From Colius striatus (taxonomy: Eukaryota > Chordata > Aves > Coliiformes > Coliidae): a DNA stretch of 64,000 bases. Shown here in pieces: positions 39,180-50,200 of the stretch. The stretch spans positions 56,195,152 through 56,259,151 of the forward strand of contig NC_084763.1 in NCBI RefSeq assembly GCF_028858725.1, written 5' to 3'. The position numbers were made by a program, and so were the translations under genes. Under the pieces are notes generated by a model. The model was not told the origin of the DNA, made no database searches, and was given only the letters and a program-made list of their open reading frames with translations. Positions within the stretch are counted from its first letter, which is position 1, and the number at the start of each line of letters is the position of its first letter.

Positions 39180-40180
39180 CCCCCCCACTTGAGCCCCCCC
39201 AGCATCACCCGCGGGGCTCGGGGGATGCGGGCGCCCAGCCCCGCAATTAACTCTGGGCTAATTACTCCTTGCTAAGGCTAATTAACCCCGGCGTGACGTG
39301 CCTCCCAGCTCTCCCGCTCCCCCCTCCCGAGCTCTGCAGCCTCTCGCTGCGTGTCCGCAGCCGCTCAGGGCTGGGGCTGAGGAGGGAACGGCACACCCGG
39401 GGCATCCCCTCCCCGCTCCGAACATCCCCTGCGGGGGCTGGCAGCAGCCGTGCGGGGTGCCCCCATCTTTAAGAAGCTTTTTCCACCCCCCCTTTTCCAC
39501 GCTTCTCAAGGCTGGAGGCTCAAGGCTTCTCAACTGTACAACGCCGGGTTGCTCCCTCGTTGCTCAGTCGGGCGCACGGAGGGGTCCCCAGCACAGCCCC
39601 CCCGGCTCCAGCAGCATCTGCACACGCACACAGGCGCTCCCCCGGATCCCCCCTCCCCAGGCCGGGCGGCGGGACCAGCCAAGGCGATGAGAAGCGCTGG
39701 AGCTGCGGTGTGCCGTCCGTCCCCCATCCCCGCACCATCCCCGCACCATCCCCGGTACTGACCTTGAGCCCCGCGGGATCCAGCGCCCGGCACCGCGGCG
39801 GGAGCGGGGAGCAGGGGGGTGAAAAGGATTTTGGGCGCCGTTGGCTTATTCTACAGCATCTCTCAGCCCGGCTTTGGGGATGGGAAGGGGGTCGGGCGGG
39901 TGTATTTTTGGGCTGCCGTCCCGTTCCCCCCCCAGCCTGCCCCTGGAGGAAGTTTGGCTGGGAGCGGAGCGGAGCAGGAGGGAGGTAGTTTTATTTTAGA
40001 GCAGCACTGCAGAGGGGGGCTGGTTCAGGAGCTGTCTGTCACGGCAGCTGCCGGAGAGGACCTGCCAAAGCTCACCCCGGGCCAGGGAGCTTGGCCCAGG
40101 GCTGGCCGTGGGAGCCTCGGGGCGCGGCAGCTCCCTCCAGCCCCCTCCCGGGGTGGGGGGTCAGGGAAGGGGTAACCCCC
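39180..40180. promoter_or_regulatory. HHATL: CpG-rich island, probable HHATL promoter region
   Basis: GC- and CpG-rich, with runs of C. It lies 0.5-1.5 kb upstream of the HHATL ATG on its strand. It includes the leader-exon donor (39762-39763) and three TAATT-type homeodomain cores at 39245-39284, next to a CRE-like TGACGTG (about 39294). No other gene starts here on the + strand as far as can be seen. Confidence 0.55.
39763..39860 (-). other. HHATL: Putative non-coding first exon of HHATL
   Basis: On the minus strand CTCAAG is followed by gtcagt, a good donor (exon end 39763). It pairs with acceptor ctttcccag before 38690, 40 nt ahead of the ATG. The 5' limit is not visible; 39860 is a placeholder. 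Confidence 0.4.
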
Positions 40181-40669
40181 ATCACTTTGTGTGAGACAGG
40201 AGGCAGATGTCATTGTGAGGGGATGGGGAAACTGAGGCAAGGAGCACAAAGGGGCAGGTCCTCCCTGGCAACATCTCTGCAATCCATCTGCAGAGCCTCC
40301 TTCTCTGCTTTTGGCATCTGCAGCCAAAACAGGAGGCAGCAAGGGGCTGGGTTGGGTTGTGGTCTCTCTTATTAGGGGGTAGGCAAATGTAACTCAGCCA
40401 AGAGCAAGCCAATGCAGCACCAGGCCTGTCTTCATGTCCTGTACCAAGCTCTTTCCACCAAACCCCTCAGATGTGGGGAGAGCTCATGCTGGGGTGCATG
40501 TCCCCAAGCAGCTCCTGGGCTGCCTGTAGGGTCAGGGGAGAGAAACGAGGCAAATGGCACTAGATTCTGTAACTCCCTCTGTGGATTGTCCACTCTGAGC
40601 TGAGACAAGTTATGTTCTGGGCTTAGGGAACATCTTGTGTGTCCAGAGCCAGGCACTGGAGCTGGGGAA

Positions 40670-40862
40670 GGGGCTGGAAATGGCTTCAAGTTGCCCCGGG
40701 GAGGTTGAGGCTGGAGCTGAGGCAGAACTGTTTCTGCAGGGATCCCAAAGCCATGGGGCTGAGGTGCTGAGGGCCATGGGGTAGTGCTGGGCTGGGCAGT
40801 GCTGGGGCAGCAGTTGGACTCCATCATCTTAAAGGTTTTTCCCAAGCTCAAGGACTCTGTGT
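40670..40862 (+). repeat. CR1 3' fragment with internal deletion, sense
   Basis: Same subtype as 20330-20716, but 'AACTGTTTC' joins directly to 'TGCAGGGATCCCAAAGCC', skipping about 80 bp found in sister copies. Confidence 0.8.
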
Positions 40863-41579
40863 GGGTTTATGAGAACCCTTTCTGCTCCCACAAACACTTT
40901 CCCTGAGCACACAGCAGTTGCAAGCAGCCAGGAGGCTGCAGCATCCCCACCCATCATCTCCAGTTCATTCCATGTCTCACTGGGACAGAGCCTGTTGTTG
41001 AACCCCACCACCTTCCTGCTCAGACACTGCAGAGGGGCCTCAGCTCATGGGCTACAACACCCAGCAACCCCCCAAATGTTTGAGATGCAAAGGATCGTTT
41101 CATCCAGCTGGGAGCCACGAGCGGCCCCTTCATCATAAAGCAGCAGCACTGGGGCAATAAACCCAGAGGCATCCCCTGAGCTGAGGGAGGAGGCAGTGCT
41201 GCTGCCATTAAAAATCAATTCCAAAGCAAGAGCAGGATTTTGTTCCTCTTTATAATATCTGTAAATTACAGCTAACTGAGGTTTGTCAGCACAGCTCCCA
41301 GAGCCTCAGGAGCGAAACACCACCAGCCCTGGGGCTACACTGTGCTTCCATCCCTCATTACTGGGGGTTTCAGAAGAGAAATGCAAGTGGAGCTCTCTGG
41401 CTGCCAATGCCACGTGGGGAGAGCAGCACCATGGGGCTGTGACCCTCAGGGCCCTGCTCCCTGCAGCTCCCCTGGCACCCCTCATGTCCCCACAAACAGG
41501 ATCTGTGTTGCCTCCAGCCCCATGGCCACAGCGGGGCTTGCTGCGCCTCCAGCACACAGAGGGAAGGGATTGGGGCTGG

Positions 41580-42115
41580 GCTTGGTTCCTGCAGAGACCA
41601 GCATGGGGAGAGGTTCTGCTGCCCCTCTGCTCTGCTCTGCCCTGCTGAGGCCTCTGCTGGAGTCCTGTGTCCAGTGCTGGGCTCTCCAGCTCAAGAGGGA
41701 CAGGGAACTGCTGGAGAGAGGCCAGTGCAGGGCCACCAAGATGCTGAGGGTTCTGGAGCATCTGTGTGAGGAGGAAAGGCTGCAGGACCTGGGGCTGGTC
41801 AGCCTGGGGAAGGCTGAGCTGGGATCTCATTAACACAAATGCCTAAGGGACAGGCATTGAGAGGATGGAGCCAGTCTGTGTTCTGCAGTGCCCAGTGCCA
41901 GGACAAGGGGTAACAGGCACAAGCTGGAACACAAACAGTTCCACTCAAACATAAGGAAAAACTCTTCCAGTGCTGAGGTGAGGGAGCCCTGGCCCAGGCT
42001 GCCCAGGGAGGCTGTGGGGGCTCCTTCTCACGAGGTTTCCAACCCCACCTGGACACGTTCCTGTGCCCCTGATGGAGAGGAACCTGCTTGAGCAGGGGAT
42101 TGGACTTTAAAGTGG
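41580..42115 (+). repeat. CR1 fragment, sense, tail lost
   Basis: 'CCCTCTGCTCTGC...GGAACTGCTGGAGAGAGGCC...CCTGGCCCAGGCTGCCCAGG...GAACCTGCTTGAGCAGGGG'. It lacks the terminal ATTCTATGA repeats. Confidence 0.85.
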
Positions 42116-42284
42116 CTCCTTAAGTGCTGAAACTGTTGCTCACACAGCCATCACCAAGGCTGTTTATGAGCCCTTCTCTATGGACACCAGCTTAAAAATG
42201 ATGCTAAAAAGCCTTTTTTGTTCATGGCCAGTGCAGCAGCAAAGCTGGGCTGACCCAAGGGGTGCCCATGCTGGGGATCACACA

Positions 42285-42860
42285 AACATTGTGGTTGGAG
42301 AAGATCTTTAGGATCATTGAGTCCCAGCCCTGCCCTCACCCTGCCCAGCCCAGCACTGACCCCTCAGCACCTCAGCCCCACGGCTTTGGGATCCCTCCAG
42401 GGTTGGGCACTCCCCCAGCTCCCTGGGCAGCCTGGCACAGGGGCTGACACCCCTCTCAGGGGAGAAATTGCTCCTCATCTCCAATCCAAACCTCCTGTGG
42501 TGCAACTTGAGGCTGTTTCCTCTTGTCCTGACAGACCCTCCCACTGCAGCCTCCTGTCAGGGAGTGTCAGAGAGTGCTCCTGTCTCCCCTCAGGCTCCTC
42601 TTCTCCAGGCTGAACTCCCCCATTCCCTCAGCCCCTCCCCAGCCCCTTGTGCTCCAGCCCTTTCCCCAGCTCTGTGCCCGGCTCTGGCCACGCTGCAGCC
42701 CCTCAGTGTCCCTGTGGCAGTGAGTGAGGGGCCCAGCACTGACACAGCCCTGGAGCTGCAGCCTCCCCAGGGCCCAGCACAGGGGACAGGCACTGCCCTG
42801 GGCCTGCAGGTCACACTGAATGCCACTGGCCTCCTTGGCCATGCAGCTGGCCTATGTTCA
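42285..42860 (-). repeat. CR1 fragment, antisense, about 0.58 kb
   Basis: Starts 'CACACAAACATTGTGGTTGGAGAAGATC' and runs to '...GGCCTATGTTCAGGTGC'. It is the same subtype as 62456-63290, colinear over its whole length. Confidence 0.88.
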
Positions 42861-45037
42861 GGTGCCAGTCCCCCATGGCTTGTTTCATAGGTTGCCTCCT
42901 CAGCCTTCCAGTGCCAACACCACCAGGACCTCAGCAGGAACCTGGCTGCTGGCAGCATGGCTCAGGAGAGGAGAGTGTGCTCCATCCATCCCTCCACACA
43001 GCCAAGGTCACCCTCTGAACCCTCCCAGCACCCTCAGAATGACTCTGCCTGTCCCCCACGGCACACCCCAACCTCGCCTTCTGCTGCCCTGGGCAAGGAT
43101 GCTGAAGCAAGCTCCTCCCCACCTAGCAGGGACAACCCACCCCAGCCTCAGGTCAGAGCCCACTGCCTTCCACTTCTCATCATCATCCTCTCCCTTTCCT
43201 GAGAAAGGGCCCCAGTTAGGTCAGAGCTGGGGTGGAAGGAGCCTGGCCCCTCTCCCACAGAGGAGGATTGTCGCCTGCAGGGCAGAGGAGGAGGGGAGAA
43301 ACCCAATAGCCCTCTTGGCTCAGTCAGGGCTTAATTTAGAGCACGGGGGCTCTGCTAGAGTGTATTTCCATGTAAAGCTGAAGCTCATTCCTCCTGTCAT
43401 GCCGGGGAGGGCTGTGGGCAGGGGCTCTGTGCCTTGCAGGGCAGGAGCAGCTGCGGCCGCCCGAGGGCTCAGCCAAGCGTTTGCCAGCGCCTCCCTCCCC
43501 ACTTCACCCAGCTGGGGCACTGAAATCTGGCTCCTCTTTTGCACTCTGGAGCCTGGGGAAGGGCAGGAGCCACCCACAGCCCCAAGCCAGGGCTCCAGAC
43601 CGGAGATGTTTCAGTGGGAAGGGCTTTGACCCTTTGGCTGCTCCTCCTACAGCTCGCTGGGTTGCTACTCTATATTTAACTGCACTAATGCCACTTACTT
43701 TATGTTACAGCCCCTTTGGGATGCCACACTCTTGCCAAGCCTCCTCTTTGCAGGTAGATGCCTCCTGCAAAGCTATGGCAATTCATCACAGGTTATTTAT
43801 TCCCAGCAGTTCAGCTGTGCTTGACAAATGAGATGCATCCCTCAGGTGCTTTGTGGAAGTGCTCTGCCCATCTCCAGGGCAGGAGCCAGCCTTAGGCTCC
43901 TGTTCTTAACACCCCTTAAACTGGCCAGATCCTCACAAGGAGTATCCACAGCCTCAAATACTTACAGCAAAATGACATTCATTCTGTTCTTCACAGCTTA
44001 ACTCATCCCAAACCCTGTGCAGGGGATTGGCCCCACTGGCCTGTCACCATCAGCTACAAGGAGAGGCTGAGAAAAACTCAGAGCTTATGAAAAGTGCCAT
44101 GACTCTGTGCTGAATGAAGGCTGTGCCAGTGAGGAAATGCTGGCTACCCACAGCACTGAGGACACTAGCTGCAAACTGAGGCCAGAGGAATTAAATGAGA
44201 CCCTCAATGGGTAATTACCCACAGGAACAAACTTTCAAGGAAAGCAGGGGGTTGTGGAAGCTTCAGACTAAGCTCAGATACATCCCTAAAAGAAATGCTG
44301 TAGCTCCAAGCAGCCCATGAAACGTGCTGGAGGGATCCTGTGGGTGAGAACCAGAGGCTGAGGGGTTTTTTGCAGGCAGTGAGAAAACTGTTTTCCTTGT
44401 TTGTATTGTCTGAGGGATGGGCTGGAGGACAAAGGGCTGCTGCAGCCAGCAGAAGCAGGGCTGCTGCTTCCAAGCCCTGTCAGGGTTACTCACATTCAGC
44501 AACAAAACGATCTGCACTGGGAGAAAATGAGTCTGACACCTTGAAAAGCGGGGCAGTGGCTGCTACCAGGGCCAGCGTGGGGAGCCTTCAGAGGTGGGTC
44601 ACTCTGGGGAAGGGCAGAGTGAATGTGATTCAAAACTAAGGTGAAAACTGAGAAGGTCTGGATGTTTTGCTTTGTGTTCAGTGCTCTATGATGGGAGACA
44701 GATTGCATGTTTCCAGGAGAAACAGTTCCTTCCTATGGGCTCTCTAAATCAACTGTTTTACAGTGTCTTCCTTTCTTCTGTCAAAGCAGCCAGTGCTGCT
44801 CTGTGGTTGTGCAGGAAAAAAGGAGAAAATGCTTCTGTGCAACCCCAAACAAGCATATGCTGAAAGAAATGGGTGTTGCAGCACTTAAGAGGTTTGCAGC
44901 ACGTGCTGGTGAGCCATATGTGATCTGTAACATGCAGCACTCCCAGGCTACTCGCTGCGTTTCACGGGCTGCCCTTCTGCTGGGGACTGGGAATGGTCTG
45001 CAGTGCTTTGTTGTGTCACAGAGGACAGCAGATCACA

Positions 45038-45580
45038 CAAGCACAGAATCTTAAGTGTTGGAAGGGACCTGGAAAGCTCATGCAGTGCAACCCCCCTGCC
45101 AGAGCAGCACCACCTAGAGCAGGGCACACAGGGACTCATCCAGCTGGGTTGGGATGTCTGCAGAGAAGGAGCCTCCACAGCCCATCTGGGCAGCCCCTGC
45201 AGGGCTCCCTCACCTCAACAGGGAAGAGGTTTTTCCTCATGTTTCTTTGGAGCCTCTTCTGTTCCAGCTTGTCCCCTTTGCTTCTTGTCCTATCACTGGC
45301 CATCACTGAGCACAGCCTGGCTCCATCCTCCTCACATCCACCCTTGATGGATTTGTAACCATGAATGAGTTCACCCCTCAGGCTCCTCTTCTCCAAGCTC
45401 CAGAGCCCCAGCTCCCTCAGCCTTTCATCACAAGGCAGATGCTCCACTCCATCATCTCTGTGGCCCTGCACTGAACTCTCTCCAGCAGCTCCCTGTCCTT
45501 CTGCAACTGAGGGGCCCAGGGCTGGACACAATATCCCAGATTCTCCCACTTCTGCCTGGGTGAAATGAGAATCTCCAGCT
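45038..45580 (-). repeat. CR1 3' half, antisense, about 0.54 kb
   Basis: Reverse complement of the 15470-15966 subtype: 'GCACAGAATCTTAAGTGTTGGAAGGGACC...CCAGAGCAGCACCACCTAGAGCAGG...GGACACAATATCCCAG'. Confidence 0.87.
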
Positions 45581-45689
45581 GCAACCCACTAGACAGAGTT
45601 TAGCAGCCACTGTGTCACATCCCCACCACTGCTCAGGCAGCTTTTCAGAGTGATCCCCTCTCTCCTTCATGTCCCTAAAAGTGTGAAGA

Positions 45690-45893
45690 GACACATCCTG
45701 GATTCTTTTACAGAGCACTGGAACAAGTTGCCCAGGGAGGGTGTGGAGGTTCCTTCTCTGGAAGTCTTCCAAACCCACCTGGGCACGTTCCTGTGTGACC
45801 TGGTCTAGGTGGGAGCTGCTTTGGAAGGGGGGTTGGACTGGATGATCTCTAAAGGTCCCTTCCAACCCCCCCATTCTATGATTCTGTGATCCC
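45690..45893 (+). repeat. CR1 3'-end fragment, sense
   Basis: Ends with an almost consensus tail: 'GGACTGGATGATCTCTAAAGGTCCC' then TTCCAACCCCCCCATTCTATGATTCTGTGAT. Confidence 0.9.
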
Positions 45894-46247
45894 AAGCAGG
45901 AAGAAGACAGGAGTGACACCACTCTCACCATACCTGGAGCACCTCCCACCCTCCTTTCCCTCTACCCTATGGAGGCAGGAATGGAATCAGGAGGCAAGAA
46001 GCCCCTGTTCAGGGGAAGGGAGCAGCCACTTGCCTGTCCACAAACCCACTTCACCCCAGTGCTGCCTGGGGTTAAAGTCTGACAAACTGCACAAGCACAA
46101 AGAGAGGCTGACAGAGCAAAGCAGAAAAAGAAGAGCTTTCAAGAGTTTGAACCAAGAAACAAAGCAGCACTATGGAAAAAGGACAGGCTCTGCATTTGCT
46201 CACAGTCCCCAGGGCTGGCTGGCTGCTGGCAGGCTGCAGCTTAATGC

Positions 46248-46253
46248 TTTATT
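46248..46253 (-). terminator. CCDC13: Candidate CCDC13 poly(A) signal
   Basis: TTTATT on the + strand (AATAAA on the transcript) about 870 nt after the stop. The 46254-47120 stretch between it and the stop has no CR1 and would be the 3' UTR. Confidence 0.45.
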
Positions 46254-47120
46254 AGCTTGCACTTGGTGTTCTCACTATGCTGCAAGAGAAAAGGAGAGAG
46301 ATCCAAGGGCTCTCAGCATCTCAAGAAGTCCCTCCAGCCCTGCAGTGAGGACCTGCCTGTATGTCCTGTTGGCATTGCTTCCCAGCCAGAGGGGTGAGTA
46401 GAGAGACAGAAACAGGGAATTCAGAACCTGGATAGCAAGGAATGAGCTGAACAGAAGGCAGGTCTGGCTGACTGCAGGGGTCATCTGCACTGCCTACCTT
46501 CTCAGTGGAAACTCCACTGGGTTTCAGAAAACTCTACTGCCAGTATGTTCAAAGCAAGAGGCTGGAATGGTGAGTGGAGTCCCCCCTCACCCCTCCCCAA
46601 AGTTCACTTGCAGATATTCAGAGGTCAGGCTCATCCACTCCCTCAGCACCTGGGTACTACAGAAAGCCTGAGACAGGCAGGTATCAGTGTACTGATGAAA
46701 GCAGGACTCTGTGTTCCTGGCAGGACTTAAAGAGGGGGCTTGGCTGAACTTCTGTACAGCAAATTCCTTCATGAGCTGATAGAGGCAGCAGCATATTGAA
46801 TATCAAACCCCCTCGAGGAAAATCCTGTTGCAATTAGAAAGGTTCTGCCCCAAATCCCGCTGCAGAATTGCAGCTTCTTAAACTGCACCAACGTAGGGCA
46901 TGAGCAGGCTGAGAGCCAGCTGCTTGCCAACTCTTACAGACACAGTTTGCTGGTGTACAAAACCTTCACTCTCTGTATTTCATCTCCATTTCTCATCCTC
47001 TCCTGAGAGAACAGCACGATCTGAGGCTGCAAAACTGCACTGCCACTGCATTTCAATTCATGGGCACCCTGCCTGGGCTCCCTCCCTGCTTTGCAGCCCA
47101 AAGGACTCTGAGGATCTTGC

Positions 47121-47280
47121 TTAACTCTTCTCTTGTTTCTGCTCCTGAATGGCCTGTAGAAAGATATCCTTCACTTGGTCCATTGTGTCTCGGTACAGTT
47201 TGAAGTCTTCCTCTTTCTTCCTCGAAGTGGTCTCTAAAGCTGCTTTCAGAGCTTCAATCTCATCCAGCTGGATCACAAGC
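47121..47280 (-). CDS. CCDC13: CCDC13 last exon and stop
   Basis: Acceptor tttgtttcctcctag. Reads [20 protein letters not shown], then [20 protein letters not shown] and [10 protein letters not shown] then TAA (47121-47123). Confidence 0.92.
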
Positions 47281-50200
47281 CTAGGAGGAAACAAAAGGAA
47301 AGCTTCCCTGTGAGTTTCAAAGCAAGTAAGAACAGTGCTTCAGCTCTGGGGAGGAAACAGGCTCTCTGGTATTCGATGGCAGGTGTGAGAAAGAACAGAC
47401 TTAACACTTGTTCTTCTCTCTTTGAGGTAGAAAGTTCTGGGTATTACATGACCAAGATACTTTACAGATCTGTTTTGTTAAAGATTGCAATGTCCTTTTC
47501 ATTAATAAGCTTGCAATTAATGTGTCTTCCTTGAGCATCTTTTGTGCTGCTCAATGTTTCTGGGTCTCATCAGGACATTTGTGTAAGAGTGACACAGCCA
47601 AGCCCAAACCAGAGGACCTGTGATTCCTACAGTTTGCTGGTGCAGGTAACACCACTGCTCAGAATGAATTGGAGCTACTGAGAGTAACACAGCACTGAGG
47701 AAGGGAAACCACACCTTGTGTTCAGCTCCTCTATCTGTGTCTCTGGAGGCAACCTGGAGAGCTGGGCTGCAGAGAGCTCCTTCCCATCACTCCTACTCAA
47801 GGGGAGTCTTGAGTGACTTGCAGACTGACCTGTGGGTTTAATCACCAAATGGAGTTTGAGTCAAACAAGCAACCCTTTGGTAGCACACTGAGTAAATCTC
47901 AGGAAGCAGTGGATAAGTGCTAAGGAATCTGCTCAGTCCTGTGCACATCCATGAGGACAGTGTAACTGTTATCTGAATCTCCTTTCAGCTAAATGACAAC
48001 ACAAAGAGTTTGCATTTCAGGGCTAAATGCAGTCATATGTGTGCCTGCTGTTTAGAGAAGAAACAACTGAATCCAAAATATGTCAGGGGCCAAGACAAAA
48101 GGTGACAGAAACAGTGGAAAAGGATTACTTTGACATTGATCTCTTTGTTACACTTCAGATCATGGCAACTGTTGCTTCCTGACTGCTTGTGATAAAGTCC
48201 CTGTGTTGCACGGAGCAAAAGAGCTTTTGTAAAGCACTTTGACCCTCAGCACAAACACACCACAGGTTACATGCAGTAAAGCACTTAAACATGTCCTTCA
48301 AACTAAAGCTCTACATCAGGAATGCTTTCCTAAATAAAGGCCTACCCAAAGCATGCAGCACTGCTCCTGGCAAGTCAGAGAGACACAGAGACTTTGCTCA
48401 AGGTTATAAAGAAAATGCCATTCCATGCTGAGCTGCAGGGCAGTCCCCTAGAGCCCGAGACTGTGCCTTTCAGCGTGGGGCAAGCCAGGAGCTTGTACAG
48501 GGTCTCTGATGAGCCTTGTGATGTTTCTAATCACCATAACTCAAGCCTGATGGCATCCTACTGATCATATCCCAGCATTTAAGGCCTTTTTACTTTATGA
48601 AGACACACATACAAAAAGGAAAGCACTCCAGAAGCTTCCTAAGAGTATGTGTCACTTCATTGGTTCAGGCACGTTGCAGGATCAGAGTCCTTCAGCAACA
48701 GAAGTATCTGATCAGGGAAACAAAACATTAACATCCACCAGGAATCCTTCTCCTTTAAGCTATGCTAGTGAGGCTTTCATATTTATAGCAGGAGATTATC
48801 ATGTTCATGGGATAATAAATTTCACTGGATCTAATTACTTCCTCACCAGCAATAGTTTGTCAGAGATGCTGACAGGCCTTAAATTGGGGTGTGTCCTTTA
48901 ATCCTGCTCTTAACCTTCAGATGAATCTCTCAGGCAGAAGTGCAAAGGCAACACAGCAGTGGGCAGGGTGGCAAAACAGAGCAGCACCACGTTTTTTTTC
49001 CTGTAGCCTGTCATCCCATGAAAACACCATGTTGCCAAAGTCCTGGTTCTCAATGAAATCTGGGTCAAAATCCTCTTGAATTGAGGCCAGGGCTTCACCT
49101 TCTGTACTGGTGGGGTCAAATCACTGTGTGTATGGTCAAGAACTTGTGTGGGTTTGATAGAGAAGAGTCCAAGTGGTGTTGCTGTCTATTAACCACAGAG
49201 GTGGGACAGAGGACGTATCACAGAATCATTGAGGTTGGGAAAGACCTTCAAGCTCCTTTAAGCCAACTCAGCAGTGCTACAGCCACCACTAAACCACGTC
49301 CCTCAGCCCCACAGCTACACAGCTCTAGAATCCCTCCAGAGATGGGATCCACCACAGCCCTGGGCAGCCTGGGACAGGGCTTGACAGCACTTTGGGGGAC
49401 AAACTGTTCATCTCCAATCTAAACCTCCCCTGGCACAACTTGAGGCCGTTTCCTCTTGACCTAATGCTTGTTATTTGGGAGAAGATGACAGGACAAGGGG
49501 TGATGGACAAAAGCTGGAACACAAACAGTTCCACTTAAACACAAGGCAAAACTGTTTTACTGTTGAGGTGAGGGAGCCCTGGCCCAGGCTGCCCAGGGAG
49601 GGTGTGGAGGCTCCTTCTCTGGAGCTTTCCAAATCTGCCTGGACACCTTCCTGTGCCCCCTGAGCGAGGGGAACCTGCTTTAGCAGAGGGTGTCACTGGA
49701 TGAGCTCTGGAGGTTCCATCCAACCCATTTCCCATCATCCTATGATTCTAAAGACAGTTGCAGAGGAGTGCTCCACCTCACCTGTTTTGCTCCTCAGGGG
49801 AGGTTTCTGTGCACTTGTGTTCCTCCCTGGATCCATTTGCAGTTTCTCAAGGTGCTGTTCCAAGATGACACATCGCCTCCTCTCTTCCTGAAGCCTCTTC
49901 TCAGCTTCCAAGACCTTATCATCACCTTCCTCCACCCTGACAGGCAAAACAAAGCAGTTCAGGTTATTTATGGCATGATTGTTAAAGATCAGTCAGTCTT
50001 GATACTGAACCCTGCTTCATAACTCCCAAGAGAGGGAAAAGGAGAATTTTCCATGCTTCCAAAGGCAGACATGCCAGTGCAATTGTTCCAGATGCCACCC
50101 TCCAAAGCTGGGAAGCAGAATTAGCTCCTGAGGACAGTGGGAAATAATGGGCTCACTCCTGGAGGCTGCCCAGATCCCTTAACACTGGTTACTTGTGTGA

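Larger units (their letters stand above)
40181..46247. other. Spacer between HHATL promoter and CCDC13 3' end
   Basis: About 6 kb with five CR1 copies (listed separately). Unique sequence at 42900-45030 and 45900-46247 shows no exon-like frame with splice sites. Long open frames near 42820-43629 are GC-rich shadow frames that begin inside a CR1. Confidence 0.6.

Noticed and set aside
42820-43629. 269-codon + strand open frame
   Set aside because: Begins in a CR1 copy and continues through GC-rich intergenic DNA; no domain, no homologue recognised.
48910-49119. 69-codon frame ([13 protein letters not shown]...) at the same place as the inferred CCDC13 exon
   Set aside because: It is in a different frame. 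It does not fit the entry phase and would give a stop when joined to the last exon.
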